Positions 32,130-39,773 of a stretch of 53,227 bases of DNA are shown piece after piece. The position numbers and the translations under genes are program-made. The stretch spans positions 60,350 to 113,576 of the forward strand of contig FUZG01000014.1 of NCBI GenBank assembly GCA_900168235.1. The letters are read 5' to 3'. How positions within the stretch are numbered: the first letter of the stretch is position 1; the number at the start of each line of letters is the position of its first letter. Below the pieces are notes generated by a model. That model had not been told where the DNA came from, did no database searches, and saw nothing but the letters and a program-made list of their open reading frames with translations. This DNA is from Lachnospiraceae bacterium (GTDB taxonomy: Bacteria; Bacillota; Clostridia; Lachnospirales; Lachnospiraceae).

Positions 32130-34349
32130 TCATTTCAATTTTTCAAATTCTTCGCATGGCATTGGCTTATAAAAATAATATCCCTGCATCTCGGTACATC
32201 CGTATTCTTTCAGAAAAAATGCCTTTTCTCCTGTTTCTACGCCTTCGCTTATCACATCCATGCCAAGTTCCCTGATCATTTGGACAATATGCTTAATTAT
32301 GATATTACCCATAACAGGGTTTCCCGTATCATCCTGAAACTTCAGATCAAGCTTTATCCTGTCGACTGCCACTTCCTTCAGCATGTTGAGCGAAGAATAT
32401 CCACTTCCGAAATCATCCATTTCTACAGCAAACCCAAATGCCCTGAGTTTATCGGTGGTTTCTGCCAGAAGCTCCTTTTCCTCTACATAAGCGGATTCTG
32501 TGATCTCTATATGAAGCTGATCTGCATCAATTCCGTATTTCTTTATCAATTCATTAAAATACTCTGCAACATTTCCATTTGCCAGGATATCACACCGGGA
32601 CAGATTGACCGAAATGCGCCTTCTTACACCTGCTTCGTTCCATCGCCTGATATCCCTGCACACAGTTTCCCATACAAAGCAATCCAGCTCATATATATGA
32701 CCCGCTTCTTCCAGTGCCGGTATAAATTCTTTTGGAGAGATCCATCCAAGCTGAACATGTTTCCAGCGGCAAAGCGCCTCTGCGCCAATTATTTTTCCCG
32801 AATCAAAGTCAACCTGCGGCTGATACCACACCCGGATCTCACCTGAACCCAATGCAACGGGAATATGATTTACTATCTCCGCAATCCTCTTTCCCTTTTC
32901 CCACTGGGTTGGATTATAAATCTCGAAACCGTCCCTTTTCTGTTCCCTGAGTTTCTTTTCTGCGATTCTCGCGCAATCCAGCATTCGTTCCACATCGATC
33001 TGCTGATAATCCTCAGGTGTAAGCACATACACTCCGCTTCGTATACGAACCTTTATATCTTTTCCACGATATGTAAAGAAATTACGCATAGGTGCAAAAA
33101 CATGTTCATTATCACGATCCAGTTTATCATCGCCGGGCATCACACGGAGAACCGCAAAGTGATCACTTTCCAAACGTCCTATAGCCTCCATGTCAGATAA
33201 TAGATCAAGAGACCTGTTTACCCAGAATTTTAAGAGATCATCTCCTGCATTTCTTCCAAAACTCTCATTTATAAACTTGAAATCCTTAATGTTGTTGTAG
33301 GAAATGATATACGGGACGTCAGGATACTCCCTAAGCAGTTCTTCAACCCTTTTTTTGAATCCGTTCAGGCTCAGGGCACCTGTCAGCAGATCATGGTCGA
33401 TCATCCGGCGCATTTTTTCTTCCTGCTCCAAACGAGTCGTCCGGGCTTTCATAACGACCAGTGCTGCCATCATCATGCAAAGGAGCAATCCCAGAGTAAT
33501 TATCACTCCATACTCATATAAATAGTCCGAAAGGTCATATTTATACAGTTTCCTGCTGGTGTGATCCAGAACTATAGCCTGCCTCTTCGTATCCGTAAGA
33601 CGTTCGATCCCGGAATTAAGACGGGCTATAAGCACCCTGTTATCTGCGTTATCAAGCGTACCTACACGAAAGTCCATCGAAAACATTGCCGACGGATGTA
33701 CTTTCAGCTTGGAATAAGCAGGCTTTTGCAGCAGATAGCTCCAAACATAGGAATTATGAAGAAGCGCATCAACCTTTCCCGAGCGGAGCGCCTCAACACT
33801 GTCCGACATATTTTCGTACATGCTGATATCGACGCCGGGATAAAGCTCTTTCACCGTTTCCGCGCCGCCGCTCAGAGATTTCAGCATCCCCACCTTGAGC
33901 TCATTCATTGGCGGGATCGTAGTTTTATTCGTAGTTACAAGAGTAAACGGTGTCTGTATCAGATTATCCGTTACTATGGTAGGACGTCCTAAAGCGCTTT
34001 CAATGGCACTGCCAAAGGGCATGATCACATCATATTTTTCGTTATCAAGAGCTTCCTTAAGATTCTTTTCCTCTATGATGATGAACTTAGCCTCAAATCC
34101 GGCATTTTCAGCCGCGGCGCGCATGAGATCAACTCCGATACCGGTAACCTCTCCGCTCTCTCCATCCACATAAAAAACAGGACAGCGATCATCCGGGACT
34201 CCCACGATAAGTGAATCCCGGCTTTCCTCTCCTGATACTTTTTCTATATCAACTTTCGGGCATAGCATCAAAATGAATACGCAAAAAAAAGCTGCTATGA
34301 ACCATCTGAAGACCATCGTTCTTTTCAAGTCAGAGCACCATCCTCTCAT
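32130..34349 (-). CDS. Periplasmic-binding sensor / degenerate GGDEF / EAL c-di-GMP phosphodiesterase
   Basis: A 739-residue protein with an N-terminal membrane anchor, an extracytoplasmic SBP_bac_3-like domain (about 45-265), a membrane helix (about 279-299), a GGDEF fold (about 310-470) and a C-terminal EAL domain. The GGDEF signature reads 'RLESDHFAVL', so cyclase activity is unlikely. The EAL site looks complete: 'EALCRW', 'NLSRCDI', 'EITES', 'DDFGSGYSS', 'KLDLKF' and 'SEGVET'. It probably breaks down c-di-GMP in response to an external small molecule. The start is uncertain; its ribosome site is weak. Confidence 0.88.
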   Translation of the reverse strand: MRGWCSDLKRTMVFRWFIAAFFCVFILMLCPKVDIEKVSGEESRDSLIVGVPDDRCPVFYVDGESGEVTGIGVDLMRAAAENAGFEAKFIIIEEKNLKEALDNEKYDVIMPFGSAIESALGRPTIVTDNLIQTPFTLVTTNKTTIPPMNELKVGMLKSLSGGAETVKELYPGVDISMYENMSDSVEALRSGKVDALLHNSYVWSYLLQKPAYSKLKVHPSAMFSMDFRVGTLDNADNRVLIARLNSGIERLTDTKRQAIVLDHTSRKLYKYDLSDYLYEYGVIITLGLLLCMMMAALVVMKARTTRLEQEEKMRRMIDHDLLTGALSLNGFKKRVEELLREYPDVPYIISYNNIKDFKFINESFGRNAGDDLLKFWVNRSLDLLSDMEAIGRLESDHFAVLRVMPGDDKLDRDNEHVFAPMRNFFTYRGKDIKVRIRSGVYVLTPEDYQQIDVERMLDCARIAEKKLREQKRDGFEIYNPTQWEKGKRIAEIVNHIPVALGSGEIRVWYQPQVDFDSGKIIGAEALCRWKHVQLGWISPKEFIPALEEAGHIYELDCFVWETVCRDIRRWNEAGVRRRISVNLSRCDILANGNVAEYFNELIKKYGIDADQLHIEITESAYVEEKELLAETTDKLRAFGFAVEMDDFGSGYSSLNMLKEVAVDRIKLDLKFQDDTGNPVMGNIIIKHIVQMIRELGMDVISEGVETGEKAFFLKEYGCTEMQGYYFYKPMPCEEFEKLK

Positions 34350-34404
34350 ATATACATAATCGCCCTTTTTTCATATAAACATTAGAGTTTTTATCATTAA
34401 GTTT

Positions 34405-34425
34405 TTCTAATCTCAAGAGTTAGAA
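34405..34425. promoter_or_regulatory. Palindrome upstream of the 61-residue protein gene
   Basis: A 21-bp near-palindrome (TTCTAATCTC-AA-GAGTTAGAA, with one unpaired base) lies about 100 nt before the small gene and 56 nt before the divergent EAL gene start. It could be an operator shared by both. No known regulator site is recognised. Confidence 0.3.
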
Positions 34426-34522
34426 TCATTAGCTTTTCATTAATGTTCATCCAAGATATAGTATTTATAGAAAAAAATGCTCCGATCCCTGTGATCGTGC
34501 TATTGAAAGGGGAGCCTTGGTT

Positions 34523-34708
34523 ATGAAAATGGAAAAGGCTATTTACGAGAGACAGCAGACTTATGATTCAAATGTTAATGCAGATATGCGGCTTGCATCC
34601 TATCAGTCATTTAAGAATGACGCTCGCGAGTGCTGCCACATTTCAGACCTGTTCCATGTGATCACATCAGCAATCAACGGACTTGTTCCTAAGGGACATG
34701 CTCATTGA
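34523..34708 (+). CDS. Small 61-residue protein, unknown
   Basis: The start is supported by GGGGAG 8 nt before the ATG at 34523. The protein (MKMEKAIYERQQTYDS...) is soluble, with a mix of charged residues, two adjacent cysteines ('RECCHISDLF') and a histidine-rich end (KGHAH). It has its own upstream region and a very strong terminator, both signs of a real, well-expressed gene. No family is recognised. Confidence 0.65.
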   Translation: MKMEKAIYERQQTYDSNVNADMRLASYQSFKNDARECCHISDLFHVITSAINGLVPKGHAH

Positions 34709-34725
34709 TAATATTTAGATATGGT

Positions 34726-34763
34726 AATGCCCCGGGAAATGAATGTTTCCCGGGGCATTTTTT
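34726..34763 (+). terminator. Terminator of the 61-residue protein gene
   Basis: A 14-bp perfect stem (AATGCCCCGGGAAA / TTTCCCGGGGCATT) with a 6-nt loop is followed by a T run. It lies 18 nt after the stop and is one of the strongest terminators in the window. Confidence 0.93.
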
Positions 34764-34780
34764 GCGCTTATAAAATTTAC

Positions 34781-35785
34781 TTAGAAAACAAAGTTAAATT
34801 CATACTTATCGCCAACCGTGAACGGGCTTCCATCGCTCTTAGTCACTTCAAAGCTTGCTCCGTCCCAGCCATTTAAGCGGATGATTCCTTCAACATCACC
34901 TTCATAAGAAGTATAAGCAAGTTCTCCATTACCTTTACTTGTGAAGTTTCCCTCTGTCTCACCAAGTCTGAATATTGAAATCTTGGCTACATTATCATTT
35001 TCCCAACCAAGGCTTGTCACAAGTGAACTGCAGACACTTCCGGATTCCTGATCATCAACGTATGTTCCATATTCAGATCTCTCAGGCATCGTTACATTCT
35101 CGCCCTTGATCTTTCCGAGTTCAACCGCGATGATATAGCATCTGTTCTTTGTAAATTCCTCCAAAAGTGAGTTCTCAAGCTGAGGATAGATAGATCCGCC
35201 CTCATCTCTCGGTCCAAGGTTCTCAAGAATAACCTCTTCCTTCATAGAGTTCCATGCACGCTGACCCTTAAGCACTCTCTCCTTGGTCTCAGCATCAGCA
35301 GAATCTGAAAATCTTGACCATAAGCTGTTCAGCTCTGCATCCCAGATCTGATAATACCAAAATGCAACTGCAGACATCTCAGCCTGATTTTCTGCCTTAC
35401 TGAAAGTGGCTTCATACTTCTTCTCGATCTTATCGATACTCTCAAGCTCTTCCTTCAGAGATGATGCTGACGCTACCGCACTGTCTACATCAGCCTTGAT
35501 ATCTGTTACATAGTCGTGCTCAAAATCAAATTCTCCGCCAACCTCTGTACCTTCAGCCTCATCATCAAAAGTGATGTCTGTGTCAGAAATTTCCTCGTTA
35601 TCTGAGTTATCTGATGCATTTTCAGAATCCTCAGAACCGGCATTGATCGTTTCCTTATCTGCCTCATATCCCTCGATCTGCTCGGGTGCGCCGGATACGG
35701 CTTTATCCGTTTTTGCCTGACTGCATCCTGCAAGAACCATGGTTCCTGAAAGCAGACACATTAAAATAATTCGATTAAGTTTCAT
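34781..35785 (-). CDS. Lipoprotein with a LprI/DUF1311-like domain
   Basis: A 334-residue lipoprotein with signal 'LLSGTMVLAGC' (lipid Cys at 21), then an Asp/Glu/Ser-rich linker to about residue 90. The helical block around residues 100-225 ('WYYQIWDAELNSLWSRFSD', 'GQRAWNSMKEE', 'NRCYIIAVEL') matches LprI/DUF1311, a fold known from lysozyme-inhibitor lipoproteins. A beta-rich C-terminal domain follows. It would act at the outer membrane face or wall. A role against lysozyme is only a family-based possibility. Confidence 0.75.
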   Translation of the reverse strand: MKLNRIILMCLLSGTMVLAGCSQAKTDKAVSGAPEQIEGYEADKETINAGSEDSENASDNSDNEEISDTDITFDDEAEGTEVGGEFDFEHDYVTDIKADVDSAVASASSLKEELESIDKIEKKYEATFSKAENQAEMSAVAFWYYQIWDAELNSLWSRFSDSADAETKERVLKGQRAWNSMKEEVILENLGPRDEGGSIYPQLENSLLEEFTKNRCYIIAVELGKIKGENVTMPERSEYGTYVDDQESGSVCSSLVTSLGWENDNVAKISIFRLGETEGNFTSKGNGELAYTSYEGDVEGIIRLNGWDGASFEVTKSDGSPFTVGDKYEFNFVF

Positions 35786-35899
35786 AAAATCTCCTCTGCT
35801 ATGATCATTTTTCTATCAATCACACAAAAGCTATTATAATCGCAAATAATCTATAAAAAAAGTCCAAATGTGTCGATATGTTTCCTGTAAAGTGCATTT

Positions 35900-36045
35900 G
35901 TTACTGTTCAGAGGCAAACTGCGCACTACGCTGCGCAGTTATGCCCCAATAACGAAGGCGAGCCATTGGATTTTGCCCATCGCCAGAGGCGATTTAATTG
36001 GCAAAATCCGTTACTGGAGCGAGCTGTAAGCGAGTGAACAGTAAC
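35900..36045 (+). mobile_element. Family B MITE-like element, copy 2
   Basis: A 146-bp copy in the opposite orientation to copy 1, with the same 11-bp terminal repeats and a perfect 8-bp duplication GTGCATTT (35892-35899 and 36046-36053). The right two thirds closely matches copy 1. The left hairpin is different: AACTGCGCA / TGCGCAGTT instead of the GCAATC stem. It lies between divergent genes, upstream of the oxidoreductase promoter. Confidence 0.87.
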
Positions 36046-36060
36046 GTGCATTTTTTGTAG

Positions 36061-36089
36061 TTGACAACAGTTCCGTAAAAGAGTATTTT
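36061..36089 (+). promoter_or_regulatory. Probable promoter of the flavin oxidoreductase gene
   Basis: A consensus -35 TTGACA (36061-36066) and a -10 TATTTT (36084-36089) are separated by 17 nt. It sits 16 nt beyond the end of the family B element and gives a leader of about 115 nt. Confidence 0.5.
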
Positions 36090-36211
36090 AATTGCATACA
36101 ATTCAATTATACACAACTTCAACTGAGAACCTAATTTACAGAGGTCTAAAGTAAACGTTCACTCTTTTGACCCTGACACTATGTATAAAGCACACATAAA
36201 GGAGAAAACAT

Positions 36212-37576
36212 ATGGCAAATTATGACTACGACGTACTCTACATTGGATCCGGACACGCTGCATGGCACGGCGCACTTATCCTTGCCCGCGCAGGAAAGAA
36301 AGTCGCTTTCGCAGAGCGCGATCTGACCGGAGGAACATGCACAAACTATGGCTGTGACGCAAAGGCACTCCTTGACGGACCTGCTGAACTGGTATCTGCC
36401 CTTGAAAGATACAAGGATCTGGGACTCACTGCTGATATAAAGATGGACTGGCAGAAATTCATGTCCTACAAGCATCAGGTGATCGACCCCTTAGCAGATG
36501 TTATGACAGGAATGTTGAATAAAGCAGGCTTCCCTATCATTAAGGGCGATGCAGAATTTATCGATGCTCATACAGTTAAGGTCGGTGACCAGACTGTGAC
36601 AGCTGAAAATATCGTTATCTGCACAGGTCAGAGTGATTTCAGACTGGATATTCCCGGCAAGGAATACATGCACACAAGCCGTGATATCCTGGATCTTCCT
36701 GAGCTTCCGAAGCATATCACATTTATCGGTGCAGGAATCATCTCCATGGAATTTGCCTCACTCCTCACACAGTTTGGAGTAAAGGCTACAGTTATCGAGT
36801 TTGCTGACAGAGCTCTCCTCGCATACAGCAAGGAATACTCTGAGCGTATCGTCGATAAGTTAAAGGCTGCAGGCGTAGACTTCCACTTCGGTGAGTCACT
36901 TTCATCTGTAGAAAAGTCAGGCGACAAGTACATCGCAAAGACTGCATCCGGTCTCACTGTTGAGACAGATTATATCCTTGCCGCTACAGGCAGACGTGCA
37001 AACGTAGAAGGTCTCGGACTTGAAAAGGTTGGTATCGAGTTCAGCCCCCGCGGTGTAAAGGTTGACGATCACATGCGCACAAACGCAGCGAATATCTATG
37101 CAAGCGGTGACGTAGTTGATAAGATGATCCCCCGTCTCACACCGACTGCTACATTTGAGTCCAACTATATCGCACTCGCTATCCTCGGAAACCCGGCACC
37201 TATCAAGTACCCTGCTGTTCCGAATGTTGTATTTACCCTTCCCCGCATCGCGGCAGTTGGCGTTACTGTAAATCAGGCAGAAAAAGAGCCTGAAAAGTAC
37301 CATATTGAAAAGCTTGAGTACGGAAAAATGTTGTCCTTTGAGTTTAGAAACGAGACGGACGCCGAGGCAACCCTCGTTCTCGATAATGATAACTACCTTG
37401 TAGGTGCTGAGCTCTACGGCGATATGGCAGGAGAAATGATCAATACTGTCACACTTATCATTAACGCCCGAATGACAATGGAAATGATGATGGGAACAAT
37501 ATGGGCATTCCCCACACAGACAGACGGTCTCACAGAACTCCTTGCATCAAAGCTCCATAGTGATATGGCGAAATAA
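36212..37576 (+). CDS. Dihydrolipoamide dehydrogenase-like FAD disulfide oxidoreductase with altered active site
   Basis: A 454-residue protein of the pyridine nucleotide-disulfide oxidoreductase family. It has an N-terminal FAD fingerprint 'YIGSGHAAWHGALILARAG', the redox pair Cys43/Cys48 in 'GGTCTNYGCDAK', an NAD(P) fingerprint 'FIGAGIISMEFASLL' and a dimerisation domain. In lipoamide dehydrogenase and glutathione reductase the C-terminus carries HxHPTxxE; here it reads 'WAFPTQTDGLTE', so the catalytic His is Phe and the Glu is shifted or Asp. It is not next to any 2-oxo acid dehydrogenase gene. The substrate is unknown. Confidence 0.8.
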   Translation: MANYDYDVLYIGSGHAAWHGALILARAGKKVAFAERDLTGGTCTNYGCDAKALLDGPAELVSALERYKDLGLTADIKMDWQKFMSYKHQVIDPLADVMTGMLNKAGFPIIKGDAEFIDAHTVKVGDQTVTAENIVICTGQSDFRLDIPGKEYMHTSRDILDLPELPKHITFIGAGIISMEFASLLTQFGVKATVIEFADRALLAYSKEYSERIVDKLKAAGVDFHFGESLSSVEKSGDKYIAKTASGLTVETDYILAATGRRANVEGLGLEKVGIEFSPRGVKVDDHMRTNAANIYASGDVVDKMIPRLTPTATFESNYIALAILGNPAPIKYPAVPNVVFTLPRIAAVGVTVNQAEKEPEKYHIEKLEYGKMLSFEFRNETDAEATLVLDNDNYLVGAELYGDMAGEMINTVTLIINARMTMEMMMGTIWAFPTQTDGLTELLASKLHSDMAK

Positions 37577-37592
37577 TAATCCTTAACCTATA

Positions 37593-37634
37593 AAAAGGCA
37601 TGACACACGATGATACTTGTGTGTCATGCCTTTT
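37593..37634 (+). terminator. Terminator of the flavin oxidoreductase gene
   Basis: A 16-bp perfect stem (AAAAGGCATGACACAC / GTGTGTCATGCCTTTT) with a 10-nt loop. It lies between convergent genes and has T runs on both sides, so it could serve both. Confidence 0.92.
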
Positions 37635-37637
37635 CCT

Positions 37638-38417
37638 TTATACGATCGCTTTATTATATAAAATGTGGGTTGCACCGTTATCCGTCTTTATGATATCCGC
37701 ATCTATCTTAAACACCTCAGACAGCATCCTTTTTGTAATGATCTTTTCCGGTGTTCCATGGGCTACTATACAGCCGTTATCCACCACATATATTTCATCA
37801 CAGTAGTTAGATGCGAGATTCAGCTCATGAAAAACAGAAATGACGGTTTTCCCTATCTTTCGTATGAGATCCATGATCGCCCACTGATAATGAACATCCA
37901 GATGATTTGTAGGCTCATCCAGTATAAAAATCTCTGTTTCCTGCGCTATGGACCTTGCGATCATGACTCTCTGCTTTTCGCCGCCGGACAGCTCAGAGTA
38001 CGGCCGTTCGAGCATCTTGTCCATTCCCACATATTTTAGGGAGCGGACTACTATATCCCTGTCCTCTTTCGTGTCAGCCTCAAACATTTTTCTGTAAGGG
38101 ATACGCCCCATCATGACCATCTCATAAATGCTGTACGAAAAATCAGTATTGTGTTCCTGCTTCATGACAGTCATTTCTCTTGCGCTGTCCCTGTATGAAT
38201 AGGAATGAACGTCCTTTCCATTGAGGTACACGACGCCATCCTTCGGATCGATCGCCCTGTAAATATGCTTTAAGGTTGTAGTCTTCCCGCTGCCGTTTGG
38301 TCCGATCACACCTATCATCTTTCCCTTCGGCACATCGAGAGTGACTCCGTTCAAAATTTTGTGCGCACCCACAGAGTATTTCAGATCTTTTACGGATATT
38401 TTTATCGTATCTCCCAT
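37638..38417 (-). CDS. FecE/BtuD-type ABC transporter ATP-binding protein
   Basis: A 259-residue ATPase with Walker A 'GPNGSGKTT', signature 'LSGGEKQRVMIARSIA', Walker B 'IFILDEPTNHLD' and the switch His in 'VISVFHELNL'. It belongs to the iron-siderophore/haem/cobalamin group. It starts 5 nt after the remnant permease gene with GGAGG upstream. Its own frame is intact, but the permease is truncated and no binding protein is nearby, so this transporter is probably non-functional unless the ATPase serves another permease. Confidence 0.9.
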   Translation of the reverse strand: MGDTIKISVKDLKYSVGAHKILNGVTLDVPKGKMIGVIGPNGSGKTTTLKHIYRAIDPKDGVVYLNGKDVHSYSYRDSAREMTVMKQEHNTDFSYSIYEMVMMGRIPYRKMFEADTKEDRDIVVRSLKYVGMDKMLERPYSELSGGEKQRVMIARSIAQETEIFILDEPTNHLDVHYQWAIMDLIRKIGKTVISVFHELNLASNYCDEIYVVDNGCIVAHGTPEKIITKRMLSEVFKIDADIIKTDNGATHILYNKAIV

Positions 38418-38422
38418 TTCTC

Positions 38423-38797
38423 TTACATCCTCCCGCCATTATTTCTGTATAAAAGCCATGCAAAGAAAGGTCCGCCGCAGAATGCAGTAAATATACCGAT
38501 CGCGAGCTCCTGCGGTGCCATGATCGTTCTCGCCAGTATGTCCATCCATAAAAGGAAGATCCCGCCGCCTATAAAGCACATGGGAAGCGACTTTCTGTGA
38601 TCCGAACCAATGAGACTCCTTATGATATGCGGTATGATAAAGCCTACAAAACCTACCAGTCCTGCCGCAGAGACAATGAGACCTGTGAGAAAGGAAACCG
38701 CGATGATAGTGCGCTGTTTTACCTTTCTCGCATCTATACCGAGGCTTATCGCCGTCTCATCGCCAAGTGACATGGCATTATAGGCTCTGGCATTTAT
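38423..38797 (-). pseudogene. FecCD-type permease, C-terminal fragment
   Basis: Only the last ~125 residues of a ~330-residue FecCD permease remain: 'INARAYNAMSLGDETAISLG' through 'GLVGFVGFIIPHIIRSLIG' to 'CGGPFFAWLLYR'. Similarity begins before the first ATG (38773), at about 38797, and an in-frame TGA precedes it at 38810-38812. About 200 N-terminal residues, including most membrane helices, are missing. A deletion end lies near 38800, beside a long palindrome. Confidence 0.85.
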
Positions 38798-38856
38798 ATA
38801 ATGTAGAAGTCATAGAAAACCTCTCCGAATCATTTAACGAGTGGAAGTAATATAAA

Positions 38857-38911
38857 AGGATAATATATTACCTTTTTACCGCCCTTTAGGTAAGAGATAA
38901 TATATTATCCT
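38857..38911. repeat. 55-bp nested palindrome
   Basis: A perfect 14-bp inverted repeat AGGATAATATATTA / TAATATATTATCCT encloses a second short stem TTACC / GGTAA. It lies 12 nt past the stop of the minus-strand gene at 38924, so it may be that gene's terminator (TTTTATATTA follows). It is also next to the permease deletion end. I see no target duplication. Confidence 0.6.
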
Positions 38912-38923
38912 CTTTATTTTTTA

Positions 38924-39235
38924 TCACGTTGCTTTTTTCTTCATGAGAGCTATGACATCGCTGTCGCCCATGATCCTTATGGCTTCAATAACACATCTGT
39001 AAATAAGTGCCATTTTTCTCTGGTCCCCGTCACTGACGTCACACCGGGATTCCATCAATTCAAAATGTCTGATCGCTTTCTCTGCTGTACTTCTTGTTAT
39101 TGCCTGTCCCTTGCAATATAGAGTTCCTGTGGAAGAATCAAAATATGATGCCCCGTTTTTTAACCTCTCCATATCCGGAACTCCCATTGATGTCGCAAGC
39201 TGGCTTATAAGATCATTGCGCTCAAATTCCTTCAT
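38924..39235 (-). CDS. Hypothetical 103-residue protein
   Basis: The ATG at 39235 (MKEFERNDLISQ) has GGAGGGG 7 nt upstream; the longer frame to 39328 is not supported. The protein is soluble, with an N-terminal helical part, a short beta-like stretch ('SYFDSSTGTLYCKGQAITRS') and a helical C-terminus ending in lysines. No family is recognised. It lies in a decayed stretch between a truncated permease and a MATE fragment but looks intact. Confidence 0.5.
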   Translation of the reverse strand: MKEFERNDLISQLATSMGVPDMERLKNGASYFDSSTGTLYCKGQAITRSTAEKAIRHFELMESRCDVSDGDQRKMALIYRCVIEAIRIMGDSDVIALMKKKAT

Positions 39236-39382
39236 ATTTATCCCCTCCGTCATCAAAGAATTAAATCTCCTCTTACTTTTTTGGATAATATGATAAAAAT
39301 CAACAGCGAACGAACATTCAAATGCCAACCTTCGTCAAACATAAAAAATCCGGCTTCTTTTTTGTACCGGGATCGATGATGA

Positions 39383-39637
39383 CTAAGCCCTAAATCCCGG
39401 CGGGCCAGCCCTTCTGCTTTCGTATTCCTGCATAGATCGCATACGAGACAATGACTGTAAAGAAATGATCCCGATTCCAAGTCCTGCCAGTCTTCCAAAA
39501 CGAAATACTTCGTCCATTCGCTCCCTGTTTTTTGCCGAATAGCTGTATGCCAGGAGCGGTACCATCCCCATGCATATTCCGATGCCGATATTTAACGGTA
39601 AACGCTCCCAACGCATGCGGAACACTGTCCTCTTCAA
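39383..39637 (-). pseudogene. MATE efflux protein fragment
   Basis: The segment 'RLPLNIGIGICMGMVPLLAY' followed by 'SYSAKNRERMDEVFRFGRLAG' resembles the middle of MATE-family transporters (the PLxAYNYxAKNxxRM block). Only about 45 residues fit; the reading then loses similarity and stops. A full MATE protein has about 450 residues. No start or ribosome site is convincing. It is a remnant. Confidence 0.6.
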
Positions 39638-39711
39638 AAAGAAAGCGCTTATCTTCCAAGTTTATTCCTCACTATACAAAATTTTGTCTATTACTTGGAT
39701 TATACTCTGCG

Positions 39712-39748
39712 CAAAAAACTGCGGCAACGGGAAATCCCGAAGCCGCAG
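39712..39748 (-). terminator. Terminator of the chemoreceptor gene
   Basis: The minus-strand hairpin CTGCGGCTTCGGGA / TCCCGTTGCCGCAG, with a short loop, is followed by six T residues. It is 26 nt beyond the chemoreceptor stop. Confidence 0.9.
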
Positions 39749-39773
39749 CCTTGACCGTTATTATTGAATTTGC

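Noticed and set aside
32070-32846. 258-codon plus-strand frame
   Set aside because: It lies antisense to the EAL domain and starts inside the family B element; no ribosome site.
39390-39659. 89-codon minus-strand frame overlapping the MATE fragment
   Set aside because: It has no family similarity; the overlapping frame holds the MATE-like residues.
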